A stretch of DNA of 64,000 nt. Source: Gammaproteobacteria bacterium (GTDB taxonomy: Bacteria > Pseudomonadota > Gammaproteobacteria > Pseudomonadales > Azotimanducaceae). The notes below the pieces were generated by a model. The model saw only the letters and a program-made list of their open reading frames with translations, did not search any database and had not been told where the DNA came from. Where the stretch lies: assembly GCA_026707045.1 (NCBI GenBank), contig JAPOXO010000090.1:24383-88382 (forward strand). The letters are read 5' to 3'. The position numbers were made by a program, and so were the translations under genes. This document shows, piece by piece, positions 39,228-49,449 of the stretch. How positions within the stretch are numbered: position 1 is the stretch's first letter; the number at the start of each line of letters is the position of its first letter.

Positions 39228-40600
39228 TCACGTTTCTTGGAACTGCTTGCGGGAAGCATTCTTGGCAATCCAGCGCACACGCACTAGCAGCATAGTGGAT
39301 GCACAAGCCAGTCCAACTACTAGTCCCCACCAAAAGCCGACTACACCCACACCCTCAAAGGGACCGATTCCATACGCAAGAGATGCGCCTAAGGGCATAC
39401 CTATCAACCAATACGAAAGTGTCACAAGGCACATCGGCACCATCGCATCTTTGAATCCCCTCAGAGACCCGATAGCAGTTACTTGGCTTGCATCAAACAG
39501 TTGAAAAAATGCACACATGAGCAGCAAGAGCGATGCCAACTCGAGCACCCCGACATCGTCGCTGTACAGCGCTACGATGTAGTCACGTCCAACAAACAGT
39601 ATCAAGGCAATACATATGCCAACCAACAGTGAAATTCCAATAGATACGATGACGGTTCGACTGGCGACACGAAAATTTGCAGCTCCTACTGAAGCTCCAA
39701 CACGTATAGTCGTAGCTAAGCTCAAGGCCAATGGGATCATGAATCCAATGCTACCTACACTCATTGCAATCTGATGGGCAGCGATAGCCTCCACACCCAG
39801 TCGGCCAATAAACAACGTAACTCCTGAAAAGAATGCAACTTCAATAAATATGGTTCCACCCATTGGCAATCCAAGTCGAATTAGACGACTCAAAACCGAA
39901 AGGTTTGGCCATTCGATTCCGCTAAAAATTCCAGACTTTGACGCTCGAGTCACTTTAACTGCGACAATTGCGCCAAAAAGTTGTAGCCACATGGTGACGG
40001 CCGTAGACCATCCGCAACCAACTCCCCCCAATCCTTCGAATTCTCCAAAGCCAAACACAAAAAATATGTAAGAGGGATCTTCAATACGAAGGCGCAAAGC
40101 ACAATGACCATCGTAGGAACTGTCAGTCCTAATCCTTCGGTGAGGTTTCTCAGGACGAGATAGCCAAGCATTCCAAATACTCCAAAGCTTTGTGCTCGAA
40201 GAAACTCGACCGAAATAGGGATTGCTTGCGGATCAACTTCAAGCCATCGATACACGGGCTCCATGTTTTGAAGTACCCAAAATACAATGGATCCAAGCAA
40301 GAGACCAAGCATCATCGCTTGTCTCGCAACCGCTCCGGTCTCTTCTGTGCGTCCAGCGCCGTAGAGTTGTGCAACCGTCGGAGTTAAGGCAAGCAACGTG
40401 CCAGTAAGAAGCAGCATTGTCGGCCAATAAACGCTCGCGCCTAGACCTACACCAGCAAGATCCACTGCACCGTAGCGACCAGCCATGACAACATCGATCA
40501 CTGACATGCCCATTTGGGAAACTTGAGCTACCATGAGGGGAGCGGCAAGTACAGACAGAAACCTAGCTTCCCTGAGGTAGACGAATGCCGTGCGCTTCAA
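39228..40600 (-). pseudogene. MATE-family efflux transporter, frameshifted
   Basis: Two overlapping frames together encode one NorM-like multidrug/sodium antiporter of about 457 residues. The 5' part (to about 40055) begins MKRTAFVYLREARFLSVLAAPLMVAQVSQMGMSV and contains DVVMAGRYGAVDLAGVGLG. The 3' part runs from GGVGCGWSTAVTMW through AIAAHQIAMSVGSIGFMIP to the end. The frames switch at a run of six A on the plus strand, 40059-40064; one extra base there would restore a full protein. A TTG at 40600 with AGGAG six bases upstream is the likely start. This is either a real disruption, phase variation at a homopolymer, or a sequencing error. Confidence 0.85.
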
Positions 40601-40603
40601 CAA

Positions 40604-41196
40604 CCTCTCCTAGAAATTAAAAGCAATATCCAAGGGTTCATAAAAAATAAGGACTACCACTTGTTCGCTCTAAGATCGCGACGAAGTTTCAACCTGCTTC
40701 GGACTGTCTCGTAACCGAAGAAGTGTGAGCCACACGACCATCGTTGCAGAACTTGCAATCTTGAACCGCAGCTAGAACCAATCCTTACCGATTGACAAGA
40801 ACACGTTCGCCGATGCAATCCCGTCCGCTGCCTAGGCGAAACCAACCATGTCAGCAGCCAAGCTGACTTCGAGGAAGAAATCTGCGCTCTTGCGTTTCAC
40901 CAATTGCAAGCGAAGCGCACGAGTATACGACCATTGAAAGCGGAATGGCAAGAGTCCCTTTCGATGAATTGCTCGTGATCCATCCACAGATTCGAAATCC
41001 CTGAAACTACGAAACATCTTCACACAACCCAGCGGAATCGACGGGGGCTACGCCTAAGTCACCCGAACAATCAGTGTGCGATTGGCAAGATTCGAACCGA
41101 ACTAAGCGCTGTCTCGTTGCGGAATCCCGCATCGTTGAACGAGACTCCAGGCGTTATGATTTCCAACTCCGTCTCGTTTGCCGTCACAAAATCCAA
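40604..41196. other. Long gene-poor interval with one possible small gene
   Basis: About 590 bases lie between the start of the MATE gene and the peptidase-like gene. No family, RNA gene or repeat is recognisable. The only frame with plausible codon use is the one at 40832-41017 on the minus strand, listed separately. The region could hold a degraded gene. Confidence 0.4.
40832..41017 (-). CDS. Possible small protein, 61 residues, unrecognised
   Basis: The frame from the ATG at 41017 reads MFRSFRDFESVDGSRAIHRK and ends VSLAADMVGFA. It is rich in Arg, Phe and Ser, with a basic middle and a hydrophobic end, and has no signal peptide or membrane segment. It does not overlap any other gene, and its codon choice looks like that of neighbouring genes. 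I do not recognise a family. It could be a real small protein or the remnant of a longer one. Confidence 0.25.
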   Translation of the reverse strand: MFRSFRDFESVDGSRAIHRKGLLPFRFQWSYTRALRLQLVKRKSADFFLEVSLAADMVGFA

Positions 41197-42327
41197 ATGA
41201 CTTTCATCGATCAGGTACGCACATGGATAGAACGATGGGACGCATCGGACCAGCATCGCACCGGTACACCTGGAGACTGGCAAACATCCGAGTGGTTGTT
41301 TCAGGAAATCTCTACTTTTGGCGCAAGAGCGGAGCTCTCCAGTTTTCCGTTCGTCAGAAAGAGTATTCGAAAGGCGCAATTGAAAGTAGGACAAAAGCAG
41401 TTCAGCGGTGTTCCCATGTTCGATGGAGGATTTACATCAAGTCGGGGACATATGGGTTGCCTTAGCACCACACCGAAAAAAGACTCTATTCTGATCCTGA
41501 CGGATGCCACTGGCGACTCGCTCAATCAAGTCCGTCGTACCCAAGATCTAAAGGGCATAGTGGTCGTCTCCAACTTGCCAGCTCCTGGACTCGCTCTACT
41601 CAATGCCGACAGTTTCGAGAATCCATTTGGTCCTCCCGTACTGCAAGTCTCGTCCCAGTTCAGACTGGACCTACTTGACGCTGCAGGTTCAAATAAATCC
41701 GGCACTCTTTCGGTTGTCTTTGACGACCAACATACGACTGCAAGTAACGTCGAAACGAAGATCGTCGGTAGCAAACCAGAACTTGCGCCTCTTGTCGTGA
41801 TGACACCCAAGAGTTCTTGGTATACAAGCACAGCTGAAAGGATTGGAGGAATAGTTTGCTGGTTAGAGTGCATACGCCATTTCGTCGATCATCAGCCCAT
41901 GCGCGACGTCGTCTTCACGGCCAATACCGGGCATGAACTGGGTCATGTTGGATTAGATCGATTTTTAGCATCCAATCCATGTTTGACCACGAGCGCTTTC
42001 TTGTGGGTTCACTTTGGAGCTAATTTTGGGGCGACGGACTCCAACATCCGTATTCAGTCGTCTCTACCCAGCCATTTGCGGACATTGCGCTCTCGACTCG
42101 AAAAGCACGGGATAACCATTGCCAGCGAAGTCAAATCTGGCACAAGGCCAAGCGGAGAAGCCCGCAACATTTTCGATGGCGGAGGAGAATATGTCTCAAT
42201 CCTTGGTTCGAATCGATTATTCCACCACCAAGACGATCGCTTCGCAGTAAACGTCGACTTGCCAAGACTACTCAGGATCAATTCGGCTTTCATTGAGTGC
42301 GTTCAAGCATGGTCTTCAAGTGTTTGA
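41197..42327 (+). CDS. M28-peptidase-like protein with altered metal site
   Basis: The 376-residue protein from MTFIDQVRTWIERW has the general layout of a zinc aminopeptidase of the M28 type: an N-terminal segment with TPGDWQTSEWLFQEIS, an inserted PA-like domain (VVVSNLPAPGLALLNAD), then a core with VVMTPKSSWYTSTAERIGG and ANTGHELGHVGLDRF. The first zinc His expected at the start of the core is Thr, and the Asp-Asp metal pair is not evident. GHELGH keeps one Glu. It may be a non-catalytic or divergent member. The frame extends upstream to 41074, but this ATG is the better start. No signal peptide is seen. Confidence 0.6.
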   Translation: MTFIDQVRTWIERWDASDQHRTGTPGDWQTSEWLFQEISTFGARAELSSFPFVRKSIRKAQLKVGQKQFSGVPMFDGGFTSSRGHMGCLSTTPKKDSILILTDATGDSLNQVRRTQDLKGIVVVSNLPAPGLALLNADSFENPFGPPVLQVSSQFRLDLLDAAGSNKSGTLSVVFDDQHTTASNVETKIVGSKPELAPLVVMTPKSSWYTSTAERIGGIVCWLECIRHFVDHQPMRDVVFTANTGHELGHVGLDRFLASNPCLTTSAFLWVHFGANFGATDSNIRIQSSLPSHLRTLRSRLEKHGITIASEVKSGTRPSGEARNIFDGGGEYVSILGSNRLFHHQDDRFAVNVDLPRLLRINSAFIECVQAWSSSV

Positions 42328-42991
42328 CATCCTGTTTCAAGACGAGGATTGTCTGGTCATTGATAAGCCCAGCGGCATTAGCGTGCTAAGAGATCGAGAC
42401 GGATCACCGAATGTCTTCGACATCATACGGCTGCAGCATCCGGAGTCCAAGCTCGTTCACAGATTGGACAAAGGCACAAGCGGGGTACTCATTCTCGCCC
42501 GCACAAAGCAGTTTCAGGCGTTTGCGTCACGCCAATTTGCCAGGAGGGAAGTTAGAAAATTCTACGTGGCCGTGATCTCAGGCCACATTGCTTCAGGTAG
42601 AACTCTGACCGTGGACCTGCCATTGAATCCTGGGCGCAAGGGGCGGTTTAGAGTTGCGGGATTAAGAGAGGAAATTCGAACTCGAAGGCAAGGCTGGTCT
42701 ATCGAATCCAATAGCGGACATCCCAGTATCACACGGGCACGTGTCTTTGACACTGGTCGAATTCGGACAGCAGTGGTACTTCAGCCTATAACTGGTCGTA
42801 CTCATCAACTCCGCGTACACATGGCTTGGATTGGACACGCTATCGTTGGAGACTCTCTCTACGGAACACCAAAGTCCTTAGAGCAGGCATGGCCAAGATT
42901 GCTACTGCATAACACCCGAGTGTGCCTAGCCTCCAACTACACGTTCAGCAGTAAGCTCCCTAAAGAATTTCGAGAAGCGGTAAAGGGCTAG
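42293..42991 (+). CDS. RluA-family RNA pseudouridine synthase
   Basis: The enzyme isomerises uridine to pseudouridine in rRNA or tRNA. Family motifs are LVIDKPSGISVL, then VHRLDKGTSGVLILARTKQF with the catalytic Asp, and TGRTHQLRVHMAWIGHAIVGDSLYG. The protein is 232 residues from a TTG start and lacks an S4 domain, as in RluA and TruC types. Its target cannot be read from the sequence. The start lies inside the end of the preceding gene (35-base overlap); a GTG at 42317 is an alternative. Confidence 0.88.
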   Translation: MSAFKHGLQVFDILFQDEDCLVIDKPSGISVLRDRDGSPNVFDIIRLQHPESKLVHRLDKGTSGVLILARTKQFQAFASRQFARREVRKFYVAVISGHIASGRTLTVDLPLNPGRKGRFRVAGLREEIRTRRQGWSIESNSGHPSITRARVFDTGRIRTAVVLQPITGRTHQLRVHMAWIGHAIVGDSLYGTPKSLEQAWPRLLLHNTRVCLASNYTFSSKLPKEFREAVKG

Positions 42992-43008
42992 GCCCTAACC
43001 AAGGTTAG
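42985..43008. terminator. Small paired repeats between convergent genes
   Basis: CTAACC and GGTTAG (42995-43008, 2-base spacer) follow a short GGGC/GCCC pair. They sit at the junction of the convergent pseudouridine synthase and LRAT-like genes. No T run is present, so termination is only a suggestion. Confidence 0.25.
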
Positions 43009-43017
43009 CTTTAGAGT

Positions 43018-43440
43018 CTAGAGAGGGTCTTTGCCCGAAGTCAATTTTCGAGTTAGAGCAAATCCAGCTAATGCCAATCCGGGAGATCGTGTCAGGGCAA
43101 GCGTGGCTGCCGCAACACCTCCACTAATCAGAAACGAAACCAACTGTGGACTTCGTCCTTTTCCTGTACTTGCACGGGAAATGGTATGTTCACAGTTGTT
43201 CGTGAAAAGGTTGTAGTTCCGATCCGAGTTTCCTCCACATGCACGCAGTGCTTCTAAGCGTTCCACCGCATCCATTTCGTGTACAAACATGCGTTTGTTT
43301 TTTCGAAACTCATGCAGCGAGGACACATGCTCACCTTGAAACGGAGTATTGTGGAACACTTGGCCATCTTCGAGCACAATGCCTCGGTGCATTACAAGGC
43401 CTTTGCGGCGCGAAACAATATCGCCTGGTCTAGCTTCCAT
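43018..43440 (-). CDS. LRAT-like (NlpC/P60 superfamily) protein
   Basis: This 140-residue protein resembles the LRAT/H-REV107 family, thiol acyltransferases and phospholipases of the permuted NlpC/P60 fold. GDIVSRRKGLVMHRGIVLEDG supplies the His (H18). NLFTNNCEHT supplies the catalytic Cys83 in the NCEH context that defines the family. Residues 99-129 are hydrophobic (VSFLISGGVAAATLALTRSPG), a probable C-terminal membrane anchor, as in vertebrate homologues. Bacterial members are largely uncharacterised. A role in acyl transfer on lipids is inferred from the fold. Confidence 0.75.
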   Translation of the reverse strand: MEARPGDIVSRRKGLVMHRGIVLEDGQVFHNTPFQGEHVSSLHEFRKNKRMFVHEMDAVERLEALRACGGNSDRNYNLFTNNCEHTISRASTGKGRSPQLVSFLISGGVAAATLALTRSPGLALAGFALTRKLTSGKDPL

Positions 43441-43546
43441 TTAAACCTCGTGTACGGACCTACTTAAGAGATTGAATCAATCCCTTTCCGCCAATTTAGC
43501 ACAAAAAGGAAACAATTGTCCCCTTTTCCGTTTCGACAGTGCAACT

Positions 43547-43891
43547 TCACTCAGGTTCACCCTCGACTGGAGCATCTTCGACCGCTTCAAGCATGTAATC
43601 GATTGCTTCCTCCAATTCTTCGTCGGTACATCCGCTGCACAATCCCTTGATCGGCATGCCCGGCGGCATCCCTTTAATCGTGTTTTCCAAGAGGACTTCT
43701 CTTCCTTTCACAATTCGAGGTTGCCAGTCCTCCTTGTCACCATAGATTGGCGAGCCAGCAAGTCCTCCCTGATGACAACTTCTGCAGTACTTGCGATAGG
43801 TGTTCTTTCCCGGATGCTCTTCGGTCTGCGCACCACCTCCACATCCCGTCAAGAAAAAACTCAACACGATGAAAAGACTTAAACCGTGCAT
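43547..43891 (-). CDS. Lipoprotein cytochrome c (c5 type)
   Basis: From the Met at 43891 the product is 114 residues. It has a lipoprotein signal peptide (lipobox LTGC, Cys17), one heme-binding motif YCRSCHQ (C36, C39, H40) and a Met-rich ligand region GMPPGMPIKG. The CSGC pair and the helix DEELEEAIDYMLEAVE are typical of cytochrome c5-type electron carriers. It is probably anchored to a membrane facing the periplasm and shuttles electrons to a terminal oxidase. The frame is open upstream to 43963, but the lipobox decides the start. Confidence 0.88.
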   Translation of the reverse strand: MHGLSLFIVLSFFLTGCGGGAQTEEHPGKNTYRKYCRSCHQGGLAGSPIYGDKEDWQPRIVKGREVLLENTIKGMPPGMPIKGLCSGCTDEELEEAIDYMLEAVEDAPVEGEPE

Positions 43892-44302
43892 GTTCACTCG
43901 TGTAGACCTCAAATCTAAAATCGTGTACCAAATACGTAGAGCTTGAATTTTAGTAGCCAGCACCTGACAGTGAATCGAAAGCTTTGCCTCTAGATCTGAT
44001 GGTCCAGCACTTACTGACGCAAAAGGGGAAAAAACTGGGGCTTGGAATTCGGCCCTACTGAAGGCAATCCTCCAATTCCTAACTTTTGCTAGTGTTGAAT
44101 TGCCGACCTGCGAAGGTAGAGGTCACTGCCTCAGGTGACAGAATTGAATCGAACTTGGAGCGACATCAAAACACCTTTTCCTCTGGTTGCTACGATATGC
44201 ACCTTTGAAATTGGATCCTGGCAAGTGAATTGAAAGTGATCCCCGGCTCAAACTAAGCAGTTTCCAATTCAGTAAGAACCTTAATGTCAACCATAGCGTC
44301 CC
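43892..44302. other. Intergenic region upstream of ahcY
   Basis: This 411-base stretch separates the divergent cytochrome and ahcY genes. I looked for an S-adenosylhomocysteine riboswitch, common before ahcY, and found no convincing match. There is no plausible coding frame. A short GTCAC/GTGAC repeat near 44130 is the only symmetry noticed. Confidence 0.4.
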
Positions 44303-45664
44303 ATGCCTGACTATCGTGTAGCAGACCTGTCCTTAGCTGACTTTGGTAATCGTGAGATCGACCTAGCCGAAGCCGAAATGCCCGCCCTCATGGCTCTCCG
44401 AAGTAAATATGCAACTCAGCAACCATTGGAAGGTGCAAAAATTATTGGTTGCATTCACATGACGATCCAAACTGCGGTACTCATCCGCACGCTGCGAGCA
44501 CTCGGTGCGGAGGTCCGATGGTCGTCATGCAACATCTTCTCCACCCAAGATCACGCTGCCGCCGCCATGGCAGCTGACGGAGTGCCCGTATACGCTTGGA
44601 AAGGGGAAACTGAGGAAGAATATGAATGGTGCATCGAACAAACCATTTTGTATAACGGTGAGCCTTGGGATGCCAACATACTTCTTGATGATGGTGGAGA
44701 CCTGACCCAACTCATTCACGATCGCTACCCACGAATGCTGGATCGAATTCACGGCATCAGTGAGGAAACCACCACCGGCGTACTCCGCCTTAAGGAGATG
44801 TTGGAGGATGGATCGCTTAGAGTTCCCGCAATTGACGTCAACGCATCCATAACTAAGAGCAAGAACGATAATCGCTACGGATGTCGACACAGCCTCAACG
44901 ATGCTGTAAAACGCGCAACAGACGTCTTACTTTCGGGAAAAAAGGCACTCGTTATCGGATATGGCGACGTTGGAAAAGGATCGACAGCCAGCCTGCGAGC
45001 CGAGTCAATGATCGTTCGTGTCGTCGAAGTCGACCCAATATGCGCAATGCAAGCTTGCATGGATGGATATGAAGTCGTTTCGCCTTACAAGAAAGGAGTC
45101 AATACTGGTCGAGTAGAGGACATTGATGAAAAGGTTCTGGCGGAAACCGACCTGCTCGTCACTTGCACCGGAAACACAAATGTTTGCGATAGCGCGATGC
45201 TTCAGTGTCTTAAACCGGGGTGCATCGTTTGCAATATCGGACATTTTGATAACGAGATTGATACCCACTACATGCGAGAGAATTGGCGTTGGATAGAGGT
45301 TAAAGACCAAGTGCACCAAATCTACAGAAGCGACAAACATGGCGATTACTTGATTCTGTTGTCCGAAGGTCGTCTTGTAAATTTGGGCAATGCAATGGGC
45401 CATCCTTCTCGAGTGATGGATGGATCTTTTGCGAATCAGGTATTAGCCCAAATGTACCTCTTTGAGCAGCGCTGGGCGGATCAACCTGAAAACCAAAGAG
45501 CTCCCGTGAGCATAGAAGTAATGCCTAGAAAACAAGATGAGGAAGTCGCGCAACTCATGGTTGAAGGATTCGGAGGAACTATTACTCGTCTCACCCAAAA
45601 GCAAGCCGATTACATCTCTGTCAATCGGGATGGACCCTTCAAGTCCAAGGATTATCGCTTCTAG
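44303..45664 (+). CDS. ahcY: Adenosylhomocysteinase
   Basis: AhcY hydrolyses S-adenosylhomocysteine, the product of methyl transfer, to homocysteine and adenosine. The 453-residue NAD-dependent enzyme has [29 protein letters not shown] (extent only; residues about 49-77), [10 protein letters not shown], the catalytic segment [16 protein letters not shown] with Lys, Asp and Asn, and the NAD site [11 protein letters not shown]. It ends KDYRF in place of the usual YRY. Use of AhcY implies the one-step route rather than Pfs/LuxS. The SMT and other methyltransferases in the window generate its substrate. Confidence 0.97.
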   Translation: MPDYRVADLSLADFGNREIDLAEAEMPALMALRSKYATQQPLEGAKIIGCIHMTIQTAVLIRTLRALGAEVRWSSCNIFSTQDHAAAAMAADGVPVYAWKGETEEEYEWCIEQTILYNGEPWDANILLDDGGDLTQLIHDRYPRMLDRIHGISEETTTGVLRLKEMLEDGSLRVPAIDVNASITKSKNDNRYGCRHSLNDAVKRATDVLLSGKKALVIGYGDVGKGSTASLRAESMIVRVVEVDPICAMQACMDGYEVVSPYKKGVNTGRVEDIDEKVLAETDLLVTCTGNTNVCDSAMLQCLKPGCIVCNIGHFDNEIDTHYMRENWRWIEVKDQVHQIYRSDKHGDYLILLSEGRLVNLGNAMGHPSRVMDGSFANQVLAQMYLFEQRWADQPENQRAPVSIEVMPRKQDEEVAQLMVEGFGGTITRLTQKQADYISVNRDGPFKSKDYRF

Positions 45665-45820
45665 TCCTTGAAACTCAGACGCGGCCTCGCTTTAAACGAA
45701 TACGTAGCGTGGTGGTTGTCGGCATTTAGAGAGAAAAACGGAAACGAACACGACCAATGCTTCAACAGCATTGCACCCTATTCGCGGACTGCCTGTTTCC
45801 ATCGAACAATTTGGTCTTAA

Positions 45821-46963
<1,143 letters not shown>

Positions 46964-46966
46964 CGA

Positions 46967-46989
46967 GTCGGGGGCTTTCAAGCCTCGAC
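46967..46989. terminator. Hairpin after frmA
   Basis: GTCGGGGGCTT pairs with AAGCCTCGAC allowing one G-T pair and one bulged G, just 4 bases after the frmA stop. No T run follows. It probably marks the 3' end of the transcript. Confidence 0.4.
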
Positions 46990-47082
46990 CCAAGGTCGAT
47001 CACGTCATTCAAGTTTCGGAGATAATGGATTGCATAAGGTAAGCTACATTCTGTGCCCTGGCGCACGATTTGGAGGAGCAAA

Positions 47083-47649
47083 ATGAAAAAATTTTTTACT
47101 GCTTTCTTGTCAGTTACCGTTGTCTTTGCGCTCGCAATTCCCGGCTTTTCGCAACAAGCAAGGCAGGTTGGGGTGCAAAGGAATTCTCCTGATGCCACGA
47201 TTGAACTCTTGAAACAGAGCATGGAGGAACGGTTTGACGCAATAGATGAAGATGAAGATGGTTCCTTGACGAAAGAAGAGTTCAAAAAGTTGATGTCTCA
47301 GGATCGAACTTCTTCGCGAACGCCAAATTTTCAACGTTCCCGAACCTCTTCTGAAAGCCGGTCGCCAGCGACTTCTGGTCGCACCACAAACACGCAAGAC
47401 GAAAGTGACGCCCAGCGCAGAAAACTGATGGACGAAGCCGAACAAAAGGAGCGAGAAAAGGAACTGGATGCACGGTTTGATAAATTGGACGAAAATGAGG
47501 ATGGCAAACTATCCAAAGATGAGTATCTTGACGCTCAAGACAAAGCTCTTCGCGAACGAATGGATCGTGCTCGAGAACAGCGAGGAGGTGGACAACGTCA
47601 AGGAGGTCAGCGGCAAGGTCGTCCCATGCCTCCGCAACGTGGTCCTTAA
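47083..47649 (+). CDS. Secreted EF-hand protein
   Basis: This 188-residue protein starts with a signal peptide (MKKFFTAFLSVTVVFALAIPGFS) preceded by a strong GGAGGAG. Two EF-hand calcium loops are visible: D55-E66 (DEDEDGSLTKEE) and D136-E147 (DENEDGKLSKDE), each flanked by helices. The middle (about 72-110) is Ser/Thr/Arg-rich and probably unstructured, and the C-terminus is Gly/Gln/Arg-rich (GGGQRQGGQRQGR). It is likely a periplasmic or extracellular calcium binder. No specific function can be assigned. A terminator follows. Confidence 0.85.
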   Translation: MKKFFTAFLSVTVVFALAIPGFSQQARQVGVQRNSPDATIELLKQSMEERFDAIDEDEDGSLTKEEFKKLMSQDRTSSRTPNFQRSRTSSESRSPATSGRTTNTQDESDAQRRKLMDEAEQKEREKELDARFDKLDENEDGKLSKDEYLDAQDKALRERMDRAREQRGGGQRQGGQRQGRPMPPQRGP

Positions 47650-47697
47650 ACTAGTCAAATCAAAGTAGGGCTTAGCGTCGGCTAATAGTCCTGTAAT

Positions 47698-47737
47698 ACG
47701 GGCTGTGCGATCACATTAGGCCGCGCAGCCCGTTTTG
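47698..47737 (+). terminator. Rho-independent terminator after EF-hand gene
   Basis: ACGGGCTGTGCG and CGCGCAGCCCGT form a 12-bp stem with one G-T pair and a 12-base loop, followed by TTTTG. It lies 50 bases after the EF-hand gene and just before the amidohydrolase. Confidence 0.85.
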
Positions 47738-47756
47738 TTCACCTGTGAGGCAGTCG

Positions 47757-48752
47757 ATGAACCGTAACGAATGGCTGAGTCAGGTCACCGAGGAGACTTT
47801 AGAACCTGATCTCGAAATCTGCGACCCCCACCATCATTTGTGGGACTACCCCGAAAATCGCTACTTGCTCGACGAACTGCTTGAAGATACCTCAAGTGGA
47901 CACAACGTTGTCTCCACTATATTCATGGAGTGCGGTTCTATGTATCGGGCGAGCGGTTTAGAGTCATTACAACCTGTCGGTGAGACTGAGTTTGTCAACG
48001 GAATTGCTGCTATGAGCGACAGCGGACAATACGGTACTACCAAAGCATGTGCGGGAATCGTCGGCTATGCGGACCTGACGCTTGGCACAGCGGTAGGTGA
48101 TGTACTAGATAGACATACGGCAGCGAGTGAGCGATTTCGAGGCATTCGCCATGCTGCTGGATGGGACTCTAGTGAGGCGGTGCGAAATTCGCACACAAAT
48201 CCAATCCAGTATCTCTATTTGGATCAGACGTTTCAAGAGGGGTTTGCGGAACTGGGAAAACGAGGATTAACCTTTGATGCATGGTTATATCACCCTCAGA
48301 TTGAAGATCTGACCCAGCTTGCACAGGCATTTCCCAATCAGGTCATAGTGTTTGATCATTTTGGCGGTCCGCTTGGAATTCATTCGTATGCAGGAAAGAG
48401 AAGCGAAATCTTCGAGTACTGGAAAGGTGCTGTCGCTGAGTTGGCTACATGCCCAAATGTAGTTGCAAAACTTGGTGGTTTGGTGATGCCAATCAATGGG
48501 TTTGGTTTTCATAAACGCGAGGTCCCGCCTACCTCGAAAGAGCTAGTCGAGGCGACCAGTTCGTACTACATGTACATGATCGAACATTTCGGAGTCGATC
48601 GTTGCATGTTTGAGAGTAATTTTCCAGTTGACAAGGCGAGTTGCTCCTACAACGTTCTGTGGAATTCGTTCAAGAGATTGACCAAGAACTTCACCGAAGG
48701 GGAGAAAGCGGACTTATTCCATGATACCGCGACCCGTGTCTATTCGATCTAA
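47757..48752 (+). CDS. Amidohydrolase-2 family metal-dependent hydrolase
   Basis: This TIM-barrel hydrolase belongs to the amidohydrolase-2 group (PF04909: lactonases and decarboxylases). The first metal motif is CDPHHHLWDYPENRYLLDEL. Later features are RFRGIRHAAGWD, VIVFDHFGG, VVAKLGGL and CMFESNFPVDKASCSYNVLWNSF. The ATG at 47757 is 331 residues from the end and has GTGAGG upstream; a GTG at 47745 is the alternative. Homologues often act on lactones or ring-cleavage products. A link to the lactone-forming monooxygenase 16 kb away is possible but unsupported. Confidence 0.85.
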   Translation: MNRNEWLSQVTEETLEPDLEICDPHHHLWDYPENRYLLDELLEDTSSGHNVVSTIFMECGSMYRASGLESLQPVGETEFVNGIAAMSDSGQYGTTKACAGIVGYADLTLGTAVGDVLDRHTAASERFRGIRHAAGWDSSEAVRNSHTNPIQYLYLDQTFQEGFAELGKRGLTFDAWLYHPQIEDLTQLAQAFPNQVIVFDHFGGPLGIHSYAGKRSEIFEYWKGAVAELATCPNVVAKLGGLVMPINGFGFHKREVPPTSKELVEATSSYYMYMIEHFGVDRCMFESNFPVDKASCSYNVLWNSFKRLTKNFTEGEKADLFHDTATRVYSI

Positions 48753-48986
48753 GACGTGATGCCGATCGAAGACCACCTTTGGTTGTTATCGAGACTATTA
48801 CCAATCCAATCAAGCAGCTGACATCGAAAGTGAACCCGACAGTACGATGAAGTATTGCCCAAACCAGTTGAACTAGTGTGTAAAATCATTGAGAGGCTGC
48901 GTGTCCTTGGATTGGTCGGTCAGCGGCTCGCTTTACCGACTGCATTTCCATAGGACCATACAAATAGAGACCACAGGAGAGTCAAT

Positions 48987-49427
48987 ATGCAAAAGCTCAA
49001 AATTGCAGCGGCATTGATTGCGCTGTTTGCGTCCGCTACCGTCTTTGCAAAGATAACCGGTACTTACGTAATTGAATTTGAGGGAATGGGCGGAGGCGGA
49101 GGAGGTCAAGGAGGAGAACCTACTTTGACTCTGGCCGTCGATGACGAAGGAAAATACTCCGCCACAATGTCCGGTGGAAGGGGAGAATCCACGGAAGGAA
49201 CGGACGTTGAGGTCGATGGGAACGAGTTCTCGTTTTCGGTCACCTTCGAAACTCCTCGAGGAGACATGTCGATGTCTTACTCCGGTACCGTTGAAGACGG
49301 TGAACTGACCGGAACTATGACATCTGACTGGGGCGAGATGTCTTTTTCAGGAAAACTCAAGGAAGAGGAGTCCGATGAAGATGAAGATGCCGATGAAGCA
49401 GATGAAGGCGACGGAGCCGAAGCCTAG
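48987..49427 (+). CDS. Secreted beta-rich protein with Gly-rich and acidic segments
   Basis: The 146-residue product has a signal peptide cleaved after ASATVFA (residue 21) and AGGAG upstream of the ATG. The body is ITGTYVIEFEGM, a Gly-rich stretch, then alternating strands (LTLAVDDEGKYSATMSGG, NEFSFSVTFETPRGDMSMSYSGTVEDGELTGTM in outline, residues 72-104). This pattern resembles small beta-barrel domains found beside secreted hydrolases. The last 25 residues are nearly all Asp/Glu (EEESDEDEDADEADEGDG). Function is unknown; the acidic end might bind calcium. A strong hairpin follows. Confidence 0.8.
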   Translation: MQKLKIAAALIALFASATVFAKITGTYVIEFEGMGGGGGGQGGEPTLTLAVDDEGKYSATMSGGRGESTEGTDVEVDGNEFSFSVTFETPRGDMSMSYSGTVEDGELTGTMTSDWGEMSFSGKLKEEESDEDEDADEADEGDGAEA

Positions 49428-49449
49428 GCCTCAAATTTAAACTCAGAGC

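Noticed and set aside
40654..40845. Second small minus-strand frame in the gap after the MATE gene
   Set aside because: It is very rich in Arg, Ser and Cys, has poor codon use and shows no start signal.
43892..44302. Possible S-adenosylhomocysteine riboswitch upstream of ahcY
   Set aside because: The position is right, but I could not find the conserved core or a consistent set of stems in the leader.
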